Shown here: positions 1 to 13,327 of the stretch, in pieces | Numbering within the stretch: the stretch's first letter is position 1 | Layout of the letters: every line of letters begins with the position of its first letter | From: Biscogniauxia marginata | Taxonomy: Eukaryota; Ascomycota; Sordariomycetes; Xylariales; Xylariaceae | Direction: 5' to 3' | NCBI GenBank assembly: GCA_022695795.1 | Contig: MU404069.1 | Location: 186,001-250,000, forward strand | DNA length: 64,000 nucleotides | The notes under the pieces: generated by a model | Told to the model about the DNA's origin: nothing | The model's input: only the letters and a program-made list of their open reading frames with translations | Database searches by the model: none | Translations under genes and position numbers: made by a program

Positions 1-537
1 TCTTGCGAACGCATTGCTCGCTCCGAAAATCCAGGGTTGACAGTCTTCCGTAACACGGCGTGTGGCTCGGGGTCCGAATTGAACATTGTCGTCGGGACCC
101 CCGGGGATCGATAGTAGTCCCAAGCCTTTCCTAGAATCGCACCGGAGCTATTTCGGAAGCTGTATATGTCTTTGCCCGCTTGGGCAGTGATGAAGCCCAG
201 CGTGTTGGGGCCGGTGCGAACCACGGGCCCATATCTATCGAACAGCGATTTCATATAGTAGGGCTGTCTACCTCTGATGGTATGGTATGTGATCGGTAAT
301 ACTGTAAAACGGTTGAGAAACGGGCCTGGATATTTGCTAAGGGGGTGGAAGAATGCATAGTAAATTGCTCTGACAACCTGGTATAGGAGCCACTGTTCGA
401 GTTTGTGTTAGCCATTCTGTAATGTCGTGTTTGGCTTGAGGAAACGAGTGACCTACTACACCGAAAGCCAAGGTGACGAAGCCTAAGAGGGACCAGGTTT
501 TGAAAAGTGCTATTCCTGGTAATCCCATCATGTGCAT
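1..537 (-). CDS. Cytochrome P450 monooxygenase, N-terminal part (runs off window)
   Basis: Haem-thiolate monooxygenase, probably anchored in the ER membrane. Exon 1 is 537-460 (26 residues, a hydrophobic anchor starting MHMMGLPG); exon 2 runs from 392 down past base 1. The 67-nt intron 459-393 has a GTAGTA donor, a GCTAAC branch site and a CAG acceptor, and joins the frames at phase 0. Exon 2 begins with the second half of the anchor, then the proline hinge PLSKYPGP, then YGPVVRTGPNTLGF and a GKAWDYY stretch, all typical of the first 110 residues of fungal P450s. The ExxR and Cys haem-ligand motifs lie outside the window, so the subfamily and whether the gene is intact cannot be judged. Seen: motifs and splice signals. 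Inferred: P450 identity, which I consider secure. Confidence 0.9.
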
Positions 538-703
538 ATGGCGGTACGTACTAGCAGCTGACTTATGTAATACTAGTGATAGATCAGGTTAACGCTTATG
601 TATAGACTGATGCCAATGCGACAGCTCTGGAGCGCGTTGCGTCCAACACTTAATATATATATATGTTTACGGGATTCTGCCCGAAAACCCGGAGTGAGAT
701 TGT

Positions 704-734
704 GATAAATGATAAATGATAAATGATAAATGAT
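704..734. repeat. Tandem heptamer repeat (GATAAAT)4
   Basis: Four perfect copies of GATAAAT followed by GAT, upstream of the P450 start. Each unit contains a GATA core, the binding core of AreA-type nitrogen regulators in fungi. Whether it regulates the P450 is conjecture. Confidence 0.85.
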
Positions 735-2913
735 CATCACATCATCTTGCGGCGCAGATAGAGTGTCACAGAGTATTTGAAGCTGAGAACGGCCAATCAC
801 GGACGTCTTCTTTTTCAGCTTGGGTGGGAGCCATGCTACGGAATATACGGGATAATGTTGCCGCGCAGTTAGGCGAGTGGTCGCATAGAATGTGAAAAGT
901 TTAATGGACTCAACCTAAACTACCCACTATGGAAGATTCAATTGAGTCCCCTATAGGTATACGCATCCTAGCTGGATGGGATTTTTACTTGTACATAGCG
1001 ACATCTCTGACTTTGGCTATACTTCCGCCGCGAAAATCGATAATGAAATGACGTTACGATTGCGTCTTATGAATGCTCTATAGATACAAACAGCGATTAG
1101 TTATATGAGTTGCACCGGCCGACATGTTGCATAATTCCCAGACTATGAATTTGATGTCCCATATTCCAAATCACTCGAGAGCGCGGGTTAAGCTCGAGAG
1201 GATGATGAGTTATCCCGGCTCGGTTGGAAATATTCCACCGGGCATGGACGTCCGTACAACACAGCCACCGGCTCCGGGTTCCAAGGAATCCGAACTTATG
1301 ATCTCAAAGCTTTCATTCATCCTACCTCGGTAGGCAGATAGATATCTAGGTATATGTAGATATCGAGATTTCCTCCAACAGTAAGAGGTTATTGAGTATG
1401 ATGTATGACGCGGTTAGAGGTTGTATTGATGTGAGCCAAGAAATCCTGGGCCACTAACGACGATAAGGTTCCGATAATTATTAGTGATCTAGAGCTTGGA
1501 CCACCTGTACAGGACCATCCTGTAAGTGCGTTAGACATTAAGAATGCACAATTATGTAATGCTAATGTGATGCTAGGCAGTTACATATAACTAGTTACCT
1601 ATGATCACAGAATAAATATGCCCATAATTAGGTACGGTAGTTGTTCTTGTTAAAAGATACCTAGAACATTTATTAGGTGTCTGTTAGAAAGGCCAGAATA
1701 ATAGATGTTACGTACAGCTGGAGTTATTTATACAAGGAGGAATTATAAGAGAACCTATTAAGTACCTACCTAGCAGCGAAGCACAAGCCTCATTTTATGC
1801 ACGTGCCCTTTATTTGAATGGCCTTGCCTTGGACGACTTCCAGTTAGAATGCCCTTCAAGACCTTGCTAATAAAATTGAGCAATGGAAATAGCGTAATAC
1901 ACGAAATTTGATTTTAAGAGGGCACGCCTTGTAGAACTGTGGCCAGGAAAGCGACCTCCACAATGTATATAAGTAAATGTAGGTATGTATGAGATATATA
2001 ATAAACCGAGAGGTATAGCCTGGGGTCCGCAATATCAGTAACTGAATAACATCCACATAATGAATATACGAATAACCTTATCACTCTACTTTTTAATCGT
2101 TCATCTTCGGCGTCCCCTATTTCATGCATCAATCCTTGCTTCGCATCCGCCAGCAACCCTCCTGGCGGTAAGTAAAAAGAGGCACGGGCCGAACAAAAGG
2201 CCCTGTGCAACTCAATTACTACCTAGTCAGTTATATCGCAAGTAATGTGAAGCGACACTACATTATTAGATAATTAGCCGGGTCGGAAATTCCTCGTGTC
2301 GAACTCAGCACGTGGCGATCTTGAAACCGACGAGCATGCACGCTGACACATGACCATGCCGGGAAGGACCCGGCGGCACATGGGACAGACCCGCATCTAG
2401 ACACCGAGAATAAGAACCGTGCTGCAGAGAGGTTTAAAGAGAGCTATGCAGAGAAGATCATGTCGTCATGGCTCCGAGTATTACACCGGGCTCGGCGGAT
2501 GGGCTAGCTATATTGGGACGCCGAGGTGACGATTCGCCCTGCTTTCTCAACCTCTATTCGCGTACATAGACTTGGAGCCTCGAGGTGAGGCCGATGACAT
2601 CGACGGCCGCCCCGATTAGATCTTCTAGCCGTCTTCTAGTACGGCCTTGGCCGACCAGGGCGCTCTCCACCTCCAAGACGCGGCAATCTTGGGACAGCTC
2701 CATACAAGAGCGACGGTGGCCAATTATAGCTCCGATGCCTGGAGATTAGTCTGTCGCTGCTAGAATCATGATGGGATGCCAATGCCAGGAAACCAGGTCG
2801 TGGGGCCCCTCAACCACTTTTTCGGGGAGAAGCTGGGATATCTCGGGGGAATCTGGGGGCATCGTGTGGATGGTTTTGTGGTGAAGGGCCGATTCAACGG
2901 TTGGCGCCGCGTC

Positions 2914-2922
2914 GTATATAAG
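2914..2922 (+). promoter_or_regulatory. Putative TATA box of the sugar transporter gene
   Basis: GTATATAAG, 153 bases before the chosen ATG at 3075, in otherwise GC-rich sequence. Position and form fit a fungal TATA element; no other support. Confidence 0.4.
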
Positions 2923-3074
2923 ACGTGAAGGTAACTCGCGCGTCTGCATACGCCGGCCCCCAGCTTCCCAGGTTCCCACATCTTTCACCTCGTTTGTGTT
3001 TCTGCCTTCTTCTGTGCCTCCTGTTTCCTATGATTTAGACTGGTCTGAAACCAGAGTTACATGAAATAGCAAAG

Positions 3075-5029
3075 ATGGGCTTAGGAGGAAAGTAAGTATA
3101 AAAGGAAGCCCAGAGCTTGGCCATTACCTGCTCTACACGTGGCTCCAATGCTTTGGATACCGCGTTTTTCTCTTGTCCGAATCTAACATTTGCCCAGGTC
3201 CATCCGTATCAACGGCGCCGACTGCGGTGTCGAGGCGCTGCTCCTAGGGGCGATCACTTCGCTTGGAGGTTTCCTCTTCGGCTACGATACTGGTCAAATA
3301 TCTGCCTTGCTCCTATTCCATGACTTCATCGACCGCTTCGCTCAGGAACAACCCGACGGCACTAAAGCATGGGAGCCCATCATCAAATCGCTGCTCGTGT
3401 CCCTGATGAGCATCGGGACCCTGCTCGGGGCGCTGTCAGGAGCGTACACGGCGGATTGGTGGGGACGACGCAAGAGCTTGAGCTTCGGCGTCGTGATCTT
3501 CATCATTGGGAACACTATACAGATAACGGCCATGAGATCCTGGGTACATATGACTGTCGGGCGCTTCGTTGCGGGTCTAGGTGTTGGTAACCTCTCCGTC
3601 GGTGTCCCCATGTTCCAGTCGGAATGTTCACCGCGCGAGATCCGTGGCGCTGTCGTGGCGTCATATCAGCTCATGATCACTATCGGCATCCTGGTCGCCA
3701 ATATCATCAACTACGGCGTCAGGACAATAGAGTACACAGATGCCTCGTGGAGGATTGTCATTGGTCTAGGAATCTTCTTCTCCTTGCCGCTTGGTTTGGG
3801 CATCCTTGCCGTCCCGGAGTCACCCCGGTGGCTGGCTGGGCGCGGCGACTGGGACAGCGCGCGGCTGTCCATAGCTCGACTTCGTGGGATGAAAGACAAC
3901 CTGAATAGTCCACTCGTTGAAACTGACTACGATGAAATGCACGCCATCATCGAGAAGGAATCAAGAGCTGGAGTGGGTACCTGGCTCGAGTGCTTCACCA
4001 GCTCAGCACAAGTTCCGAAGATACTTTATCGAACCCTCATGGGACTTTTTATACAGGCACTCCAGCAGCTCAGCGGAGTCAATTACTTCTTCGTATGTTT
4101 CCCGATTCCCACTTCATTTTCAACTGTATTTTTGTCTGTAATAAATTGTGGCGACACCCCATTGTTACCGCTAGAAACAGAGTTGCTGACTCGCCTTTTT
4201 GTAGTACTTCGGCGCGACCATCTTTCAATCTGCCGGCATAGATGATCCAATCCAGACTCAACTCATTCTGGGAGCTGTCAACGTCGCGATGACCTTCTAT
4301 GGACTTTACGTCGTAGAAAGATACGGCCGTCGATGGCCCCTGTTTCTTGGTGCGATATGGCAAGCGGCGTGGCTGCTAGTTTTTGCCACGGTCGGCACGG
4401 CTCTCCCACCGGAAACTAACAAAACCTCCGGCATTCTCATGATTGTGTCTGCTTGCATGTATATCGCAAGTTTTGCGGGGTAAGTACTAAACGACCCTGG
4501 TGATCAATGCTTATGAGATTGCTAATTGCTAATATTTCGTAGAACCTGGGGTCCAATGGCCTGGGTTGTCATCGGCGAGATCTTCCCTCTCAGGACTCGC
4601 GCCAAGCAAGCTTCTCTTGCTACCGCTGGAAACTGGTTGGGCAATTGTAAGTGCTATCTACTTTGTCCCTCAGGGGGTCGATACGAGACCTATCGAGCTG
4701 GCGACTGACCCTTTATCGTTGCAGTCCTGATCAGCTTTCTCACCCCCATAGCCGACAGCGGTATCTCGTACGCGTACGGATATGTCTTTGTTGGTACCAA
4801 CATAATAGCTGCACTCGTCGTATGGTTCTTCGTGTACGAGTCGAGAGCGCTCAGTCTGGAGAACGTGGACCTGATGTACAGCGATCCTAAAATCAAGCCG
4901 TGGAGTTCGTCTAAATGGACACCTCCCGGATTCATCACGCGAGACCAGCGAGAGGAGGAGCCTGGCTCCGACCACTCCGAAAGCGCTGGGAAAAAGGAAG
5001 GGATGACGACTGAGGCTAGAATCCCGTGA
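3075..5029 (+). CDS. MFS sugar transporter (hexose/high-affinity glucose permease type), 531 aa
   Basis: Plasma-membrane proton-coupled or facilitative sugar carrier. Exons: 3075-3091, 3198-4092, 4205-4479, 4543-4646, 4725-5029; all four introns have GT/AG ends and the frame closes at TGA 5027-5029. Exon 1 has only 17 nt (MGLGGK), and its intron ends with CTAAC then CCCAG. Family signatures: GGFLFGYDTGQIS in TM1, DWWGRRKSL between TM2 and TM3, PESPRWLAGRGDWDSA after TM6, QQLSGVNYFF in TM7, VERYGRRWP between TM8 and TM9, and TWGPMAWVVIGEIFPLRTRAK in TM10. The tail from about residue 480 is hydrophilic. Twelve membrane segments are expected and length is normal. Looks intact despite bordering the RIP island. 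The sugar cannot be told from sequence. Confidence 0.93.
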
Positions 5030-5381
5030 TCTCCTTATATCGCGGCTTCATATTTTAACTCTCCAAATATATCAATATGTACCTCACGAAACCTTTAACG
5101 TCTCTAACAAGCGATTGACGCACTTTTCCTCGGGCGTCGCCCTACAAATACAATGATTTAATTACGATGTGTCGGCAACCCAAGGTAGTCGCCTAGCTTG
5201 GTGGCTGTGGAAGGGGTAATGCATGTAAGGGAAGACAGGTCCTTGTGCTGCATTTAAGTACAGAACGGGATCTCTCTCCACCTGGAGTACGGCCAACCAT
5301 AGCGGCGAAATGGAAAAAAAGGTTTATAAGTCCGCGTTTCGTACAAGTTAATTATAAATCCTTTTTATTAATAACGTATCA

Positions 5382-5740
5382 TATAAGCGAGTAGATAAAA
5401 CAAGCTCGCGAACAAAATAGTTTCTTATATAAAATCGACTTTTTCGAAAATTTATAACTTAACACGTAAAAATCGGAAAAGTCTTAAATCTTTTTTTAGT
5501 TATATAATTATATAATATAACTAAAATAAAAATCGAAAAAAAAATTAAATACACGAAAAATTATATAAAAAAGTTTATATATTTTATTTTTATGTTTTTT
5601 ATTATTAATTTTTTTTAAATTTTACTTTTAATTAATTATATAATTATATAACTAAAAAAAGGTTCGAGATTTTTCCGATTTTTACGTGAAAATTTATAAA
5701 TTTTCGAAAAAATCAATTTTATATAAAACCTCATTTTATT
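5382..5740. repeat. Palindromic foldback/MITE-like element, left copy
   Basis: Long inverted repeat: the arm at about 5430-5525 (containing TATATAAAATCGAC, then ACACGTAAAAATCGG, then TAGTTATATAATTATATAA) returns inverted at about 5627-5735. A spacer of about 100 bases separates the arms. The outer left end ATAAGCGAGTAG matches the end of the copy at 15031-15412. Confidence 0.75.
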
Positions 5741-5865
5741 TATAAACTTATTTTATTTATTTATTTATATAATATATTAAGTTTAATAAATTTAATATTT
5801 ATTTATTATTATAATTATTAAATTTTAATGTAATTTATATATAAACGAAAAAAGGTTATAATATT

Positions 5866-7325
5866 ATTAATTAATTAAATTTTTTTAATTTTACGCTTTA
5901 AAAACTAAATATTTTTATATTAAATATTCGGTTTTTTAACGCGTAATTTAAGTTAATTAATTTATTACATTTTCCGAGTTAAAGCCTTTTAAAATTAAAA
6001 CAAAAAATTAATTATAACTTCTTAAAATTTAAATTATTAAATATTTTTTATTTATTATATAAATATTATTAGTTATATTTTTATTTAGTTATTACTTTTT
6101 TTCGAGACTTTTTTATTATTATTATTAATTATAATATTATCTTGTAAATTATTATAAATATTTTAATTTCTTAAAATATATAATTTATATCGAGGTTAAA
6201 AAAATATACGCGTTTTTTATAAAAAAAGTAATATAATAATAACCTTTTTTAAATTAAAAAAATTAATTTAATTGTATAAAACTTAACTTATATATTTAAA
6301 GTAATTATTATAATAATAAATATTTTTATAAAGTTAATTAAAAAATCTTTTTTATAATATAATAATAAGAACGCTTTATTAAGTTTTTTAAATAATTATT
6401 ATATACTTTTTTTAAAATATTAAAATATATAAAATATAATAATATTAAGTTTTTTATATTATTTTTCGAATTTTATAAAATAATAACTTTTATAACTATT
6501 TAAAATTAATAAATATTTAAAACTTTGTATTTAATTTTTAATATAAAAGTTAAAATGCTTTATAAATTTTATATTAAACTTATTTATTATTAATTATTAT
6601 TTAATAATAATAAGTTATTATAATATTAATAATTTAAATAATTATAACTTATTTTTTATTTTTTATTAAGCTTATTAAAATTATTTATATCGTTTTATAT
6701 TTATTATTATTATATTATATAATTATTTTACGTATTAATTTAAATTATTTTTAATATATATTTAAATTTTCGTATAAAGCTTTTTAATAATTAATTCGTT
6801 TATTTAAACGTGTTTATAATAATTTTTATCGCTATATAAAATTAAAGGTTTAGTTTTTTTCGACGCGCCTCGTGTCACGTTCGCATAATAAAAAGTTTAT
6901 TATTATAATAACGTAATTTAAACGAAAAAGAAATAATTAATTATTTAAATTAATAATATATTAAATAATTTTTTTTTTTTTATAAAACGTAAATTTTCGA
7001 GTATTTAATTTTATAATTAGTCGTGTAAATATATTATTATTTTGTTTTTATAATATTATACGAGAAATATTATAAAGTATTATTAATTATTTAAATATTT
7101 ATTAATATTATTAAGTTTTAAAATAAATAAATAAATTTTTTTTAATTTTTTAATTTTTAAAAAACATATAAATATAATTTTACACGTTTTAATAATAATA
7201 ATAAATATATTATTTATAAATTAATCAATTTAAATTACGCGTTAAAAAACCGAATACTTAATATAAAAAAAGTGTTTAGTTTTTAAAACCTAAAATTAAA
7301 AAAGACAATTTAAATAATAATAATT
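5866..7325. mobile_element. RIP-degraded DNA transposon-like element with terminal inverted repeats
   Basis: About 100 bases at 5866-5980 (with ACTAAATATTTTTATATT, then TTCGGTTTTTTAACGCGTAA) recur inverted at about 7200-7325. They share the near-identical core ATTCGGTTTTTTAACGCGTAATTTAA apart from transition changes (written here as its key stretch TTCGGTTTTTTAACGCGTAA). The enclosed 1.2 kb has no open frame. The length would suit a Tc1/mariner/Fot1-like element, but no transposase motif survives that I can read, so the class is open. Confidence 0.6.
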
Positions 7326-7376
7326 AAAATTACGAAAGTTATAAAAACTAGCTTATTTGCTTATATGGCTTACTTG

Positions 7377-7606
7377 TGTGACGAACCTCCCTGTGTATTC
7401 CTAGTTAGCTGACTTCACAGGTGAGTACATATTAGGTTTTCTTAATTTGAAAGTAACAATAAATTAAGATTAGTTTAAAAGGTTTATAATGCTTTATTCG
7501 TTAGAGAGATTTTAAGGTACTTTTATTATAATATTAAAAAGTAATTATAGTTTTAGATTAATAGCTAAAAAACTAAAATAAATAATTAGATATATAAGAA
7601 ATCTCA
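7377..7606 (-). repeat. Left LTR (3' LTR of the element), weakly RIP-mutated
   Basis: 230 bases starting TGTGACGAACC and ending ATCTCA. Aligns base by base with 14496-14706. At most differing sites this copy has C or G where the other has T or A, for example TAGTTAGCTGACTTCACAG here against TAATTAATTAACTTTATAA there. This copy is therefore nearer to the original sequence. Confidence 0.85.
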
Positions 7607-9454
7607 TTTTTTTATACTTATTCTTCTTTATATATGTTCTTTTTATTTAATAGGTTAAATATTAAAAGAATTAGATTTAATTAAATAAATACCTTTAATT
7701 CTCTTTATAATTGGTTTTAATTAAATAAATACCTTTAATTAAGTTACGTAATATTATATCACATTATAAAGAGGGGATTATTAGTTTATATATTTTTAAT
7801 TTATATTTAACTATTTTTATTAGAAACCCTTTTAACATAATTAGTTTATAACATTATTTCTCCCTTTTTAAATTCTTTATTCTTAAAAATCTTTTTTCTT
7901 AGTAAATTCCCTCTTTTATTACCCTTAAAATATCCAGTATATTTAAATTTATTTCGAAGTTTTTAAAAACTTAATATAAATCCCGTGATTTCATTATTAC
8001 TTATATTCGTTTATATAGTTATAAGGTATTTCCTTATTTCCATTATTTTAAAATAAATCTTTATTACTTTATAGTGCTTTAATTTAAAATATGTTTTTAT
8101 TATGCGGCTAGAGCCTATAATCATTATAACGGTTTTAGTATTAAAATGTTTAATTTAATGAATCTCGGCCGCGAGAAAAATCGTATTATTAACAAGCGTT
8201 ATAAAGCGAAAAAGAAGCTTTAGGCCTTTATTAATCGTTTTACCCGTTTTTATAAATAAAAGAAGTATTTATAAAAAAGGGGTTTAAAAATATTAAAACG
8301 TGGTTTTTCTTCTATAAAAAAGCTTAAAAGATTAAAGTTAAAAAAATAAAAGCGTTTAAAAGAGAAGTAAAAACGCCTTTATTTAAAGTAGTAATTTCTA
8401 GTTGATTAAGCTAGGGTTATTTCCAAGGTTGTTTTTTTTTTCGACTTGTCTTTCCTAGATTAAAATTCCGAATTTTAAGCCCTCTTAACCGATTCGAGTT
8501 TTATCGATAAAACTTATTAAACGCTTTTCTCGAGTTTGTTAAGTGCTTAAGTGATTTCTATGTATTTTTTAATGGGTATTCTTCCCATTTAATTAAATAT
8601 TATAATTAATTATTAAAAATTTTTAAGTTTAAAATCCTTTTTATTTTATATTTATTTAGTTCTTTTTTAATCTCGTTCCGGGTTTCTAGCGAAGCGTTTT
8701 TTAATATTGATTTTAATAGCGATATATAAAATATTAAATATATTTTAAATTCTTTTAATAGTTTTAATTTATAATTAATACTCGAGATAACTTTTTTAAT
8801 TTTATAAAGTCTTAATTTCGTAAAGTTAAGCTTTTTATTAAGTCGTTTTATTTTAATTTATAAAGTTTTTATTAATATATTTTACCGTTATTGTAATAGA
8901 TTTTATTTCCTTTTTTAAAAATTAGTTTTTTAATTCTTTTTTAATTATAATATTTAGTTATTTAGTTTTAAATAAATTATAATTCTTTTTATAACTGTAA
9001 TTATATTGCCTAGACTTTTTTAAATAATACTTCTGTTTTTAAGGCTTTTATTTCGACTTTTAGTGTTTTCGTAAGTTCGATTAGTTATTTTTGGATTTCT
9101 GCTTTTTAACTATATATTATTTCATGTAGTGATATTTTTATGTTTTTATTAATTAAAGTGTTATACGCTATTTAAGCTATTAGTAGTAGTTCTACCTAGT
9201 TATTTATTTCCTAGTTAATATAACTTCGTAAATATTGTTTTATTGTTTAGTTTAGTTTTTTTATTTGTTTGTTTAACTAAGGATAATATATTATAAATAG
9301 TTTTTGTTTAATTCTTATTTATTTTATTAAGCTAATTTAAAATTTTAACGTAAATAACTTGTTTTTATTTAAAATAATATGTTCTAATAATTTATGTTTA
9401 TTAATATACTTTTTTAAGAAACTAAAAACTAATTATTTTACTATGCTTAACTCG

Positions 9455-9510
9455 TTAAACGGTAAAAAGTAGGTATATTTCGTGAATTTATTAACGATTA
9501 CTTATATATT
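9455..9510 (-). pseudogene. Integrase core remnant
   Basis: The minus-strand frame reads VIVNKFTKYTYFLPF. This matches the family motif in which a catalytic Asp precedes (R/K)FTKYAxFLP; here that Asp codon is AAT (9492-9490), as expected from G-to-A mutation of GAT/GAC. A stop lies just upstream in the same frame. Confidence 0.8.
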
Positions 9511-10739
9511 ATTATAAGGTACTTTTATAATAAGGTCTTTTAACTTAAAGAGTTTTATTACAAAATCCTATATAATTATGTACCACACTTTATTAAATAT
9601 TTAAGTTAGTTATAATAATTTATATAGTTTATATCGTGATACTTTAGCTTTATTATAAACATTATAACTCTTTATAACTCTTTTAATTGTTTATCGTATT
9701 CCTAAAAAGTTAAATTCTTTTTAAAGTCGTTTTAACGTTTTAAAAATTCCTTAATAAATTTGTCTCGGATTTGTTCTGGTATATAAGCTTTCTCTCGATA
9801 TAAAAGAAATCTATTACTAAATCCTTATTACGATTATAACTGCTTTTCCTTTTAATTGTATTCTTTTTTAAAACATTATTTTTAATTTCTTATATTAATT
9901 TATATATAAATAAATATAATAAATCCGTTACTTTATTATTTAAATATCTAGATATCTTTTTTATTAAGAAAATTTATTTAAATATTTTCTTTTCCCTAAA
10001 TATAATAAATTTTGAAATTAAATTTAAACAAGAAAATCATTTAACGCTTATATCTCTAATTAAGCGTTTATATTATTATAAATCATATAAAGTTCTTGTG
10101 ATTTAAATAAATATTAATAGGTTCCTTAGTTCTATTAAGCTATAATTTCCATTTTTTTAATACTTTAATAACTATTAATAATTCCTTGTTATAAATCTAA
10201 TAATTTAGTTTAGTATTATGTAGTGCCTTAAATAGGTACGCGACTAAATACCATTTTTTATTGTTTTTAGTTACTTTAAAACTACTTTAATAGCGAAATT
10301 TAAAGCGTTTATTCTTAGTCGTTTCTTTTTATTTTCGTTTAAAAGGTTATATATAACTTTATTAATTATAACTTCTTTTAATTATTAAAAAGCTTATTTA
10401 GCTTTTTTAATGAAATAAAAAGCTTTTTTTGTTTTCGTTAAAATAATTAATTTTATTAATAGTTTAACGATTCGCCCGAAATCTTAAATGAGTTATTTAA
10501 CGTAATTAATAAAACCAAGAAATACGTATACGTTTATAACATTTTTAGGTTTTAATTAATTTTTAATTATTACTATTTTTTCTTTTTAAATGCGGATTTT
10601 TTAGACTTATTATAAACCTTAGATAATTTAGTTTTTTAATATGCTATTTATTTTTGGTTGGATAAATAAGTAGGTTTGCTTTTTCTAGGGGTTTTAATAC
10701 TTGTTTTACTTGTTTTTTATGTTTTTTATGCCTTTTTAA

Positions 10740-10860
10740 ATAAATTAGTATATTATTTAAATAAACGAATATAAATTTGTTTAAAAACTTGCAAAAGATT
10801 ATTATAATTATATATTAAAATGTAATAAGTATATTAATAAGTTTAAATAGTATAACTTTA
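10740..10860 (-). pseudogene. Reverse transcriptase core remnant
   Basis: Minus-strand frame gives KVILFKLINILITF, aligned to the family's VMPFGLxNAPATF with Pro-to-Leu and Gly-to-Lys type RIP changes. It is followed by FIFVYLNNILI at 10774-10742. The catalytic YxDD box has become YLNN (codons at 10763-10752), both Asp codons now AAT. Activity is impossible. Confidence 0.85.
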
Positions 10861-13327
10861 TATTTATAATATTTATATATCGTTTAAAAAGCGGTGTATT
10901 ATTCGTGTTTTTTAGTTATTTTAATTATATAATAATTATTTTAAAGGTTTAATATTATGAAGATTTAAGCTTTATTAATTTGCTTTTTTATAAGTTTTAT
11001 TAATAATAATAATTATTTTTTTGTTATTTTATTAAGGTGTTAATAATTAATTATTTGTCGTTATACTAGATTTCTTTTTTTATTAATATATTACTTTTCG
11101 TTTTTGTTAACTTTTAGTATTATAATTACCGGGTATTTTAACGAGGACTTTAATTCTTAAATATATCTTTTATTAAGATCTTTTTAAATTCCTTTTTATA
11201 ATGCCTTTTGTTTTTCTTAATTTATAAAATATATTAGGAATAATTTTAATTATTTTTCTTTTTTAAAGTGGATTTAGTGATTTTATTGGTTATATTTTAA
11301 TAATTCTTTTTTTGTTAAATCTTTAAGCTTAGTTATTTAAATTATATAAGCGATATATTTCGTTTTTATATTCGTTTTTTTAATGTCACTTGTGGTACTT
11401 ATCTTGTAACTCGTAATGATTAATTCCTTTTAATTTTAATTTTAATGGAGCGTGTTTATCTCGAAATTTATTTATAAATTACTTTTTTTAAGTTAATTTA
11501 TTTCTAGAATTATATTATAATTTAATATATATAATATTAAAAATGACTTATTTAAAATGTTTTTAAATGGTTATTAAAAAAGGAATTATTTTTCTTAGTA
11601 TCTTATTATTTTTATAACTAGATATATATCTTTTAAAGTTTTATAATTTATATAAACTTTGTTTATATATTTATAATATAATATTTTTTTTAGTTACCTT
11701 AATTAAAATATAGCTTTTATTTACTTTTAAGTTTATAAAGGCTTTATACTTTCTTTTATTATACTTAATTTTAATTATAATAATATTATCGAGTCTTAAC
11801 TGGATTTCATATAAAGACTTGTTATTTATGGCTTTTCGCTGTTTTACTAGCGAGAGCTTTTATCGTTTTTTTTTTGGTTTTTCATATCCCTTCCTTTTTT
11901 AGTTTTTTCGGGTTGTTATGGTTTTAATTTCGTTTTATTCTTAAGATTTTATAAGAGCGTGTTTCTAGTAATCGTTATTTCGATAGTTTTTTTAACTACT
12001 TTTTATATAATAAGGGGTAAAAAGTTTATCCTTTATATAAAACCTTATATACTAAAACTTTAATTCTTTTTCGAGGGCTTTTTTATAACTTAAGTTTATT
12101 TTTCTATTAATTTAAAGACTTTTAAGGTTCTAGATTATTTTTAAATAAAAGGTATAATTCTTAGGTTTACTTATTAAGAGTAATTTAATATTTCTTTATA
12201 GATTTATATATATTTCTAGAAAATTTTCTTTTTTTAAAGTATACTTTAATAATTTATTTATAGTTTAGTTTAATCGCATATATTTTTATTTATTATTTTA
12301 TTAAGTACTTTTTTATAAACCTAAATAAATTAATATTATAATTAACTCGTTTTTCGAGTTAACATAGAAAATATAGTTCTTTTTATAATTCTTATAATTC
12401 TTCCTTAATTTCGTTTTTTTCAAAACCCGTTTCGAGTAAATCGTATATATCGTATAATATTAAAGTGTAATATATACAACTTTTAATAATTACTTCGTTA
12501 TTTCTTTCGAAGTTTAAGTAAAAATAATATACTTTTAAATAACGTAGCTATCATGAGATATTATTATAAATATATATATATATTTTTTCGTGTTATTACT
12601 TTCCGGTTTTTAGGAATAGTAACCGGCTTTATTTTTTGAACTTTTATATACTTAATAAACGTTATTAATATAAAAGCTTTAATATAATAATATATGTTCT
12701 TTTTATGAATTTATCATTTTATTCTTACTAAGGTAGAATGTTTCGTTTTCTAGTTATTTAACCTTTTTTAGCTTTGGTTTAAGTTTTTTATTTAATAACT
12801 TATTAAGTTAACTAATATTATTTAAGTTTTAATAAATATTGTAATTATTATTTATATAAAATTTTCGATATAGGTTATTATGTTTATTTTTTTTTAATGT
12901 GTTTCACATTTATCGTTATTATAATAGCTTTAATATAGTTTATTATAGTTTAATTTAACTCTTAAGTTATACCTTAATTTATAAGTATTATATTTATATA
13001 GTAATTCGCTTTTATTACATTTTTACTTGGCTTATTTTAGCGTGAAATACCTTAAGTACGAGTAACCGTGTTTTAAGTAGTTTTAAAAGCTGGCTTAATA
13101 ATATTTATAACTTTCGTAAATTATAATAAGTAAGTAATAATACCTTAAGTAATGTTTATAAGCTTTTTTTTTATAAGGACTTTTTTGTTCTTTTTTGCTT
13201 TAATAATAGTAATAATAAACACTTAATTTATTTTTTTGTTATTTTCGAAATAAACCTTTATTTTAAAGGTTTTTTTCTCGAGTTAAAAAATCTTTTTTAT
13301 TTTTAGTTTTTATTTTTTAGGATTTTA

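Larger units (their letters stand above)
538..3074. other. Intergenic region between P450 and sugar transporter
   Basis: Contains an (AT)n run near 652-664, the tandem heptamer at 704-734, and no convincing complete gene. On the minus strand, 2703-2554 is a GC-rich 49-codon ATG-to-stop frame (MELSQDCR...YVRE) with coding-like codon use. It might be an exon or scrap of a lost gene, but I cannot assign it. Other short frames here look random. Confidence 0.5.

Noticed and set aside
1124..1333. 69-codon plus-strand frame downstream of the P450 promoter
   Set aside because: No motif or splice partner; composition is ordinary.
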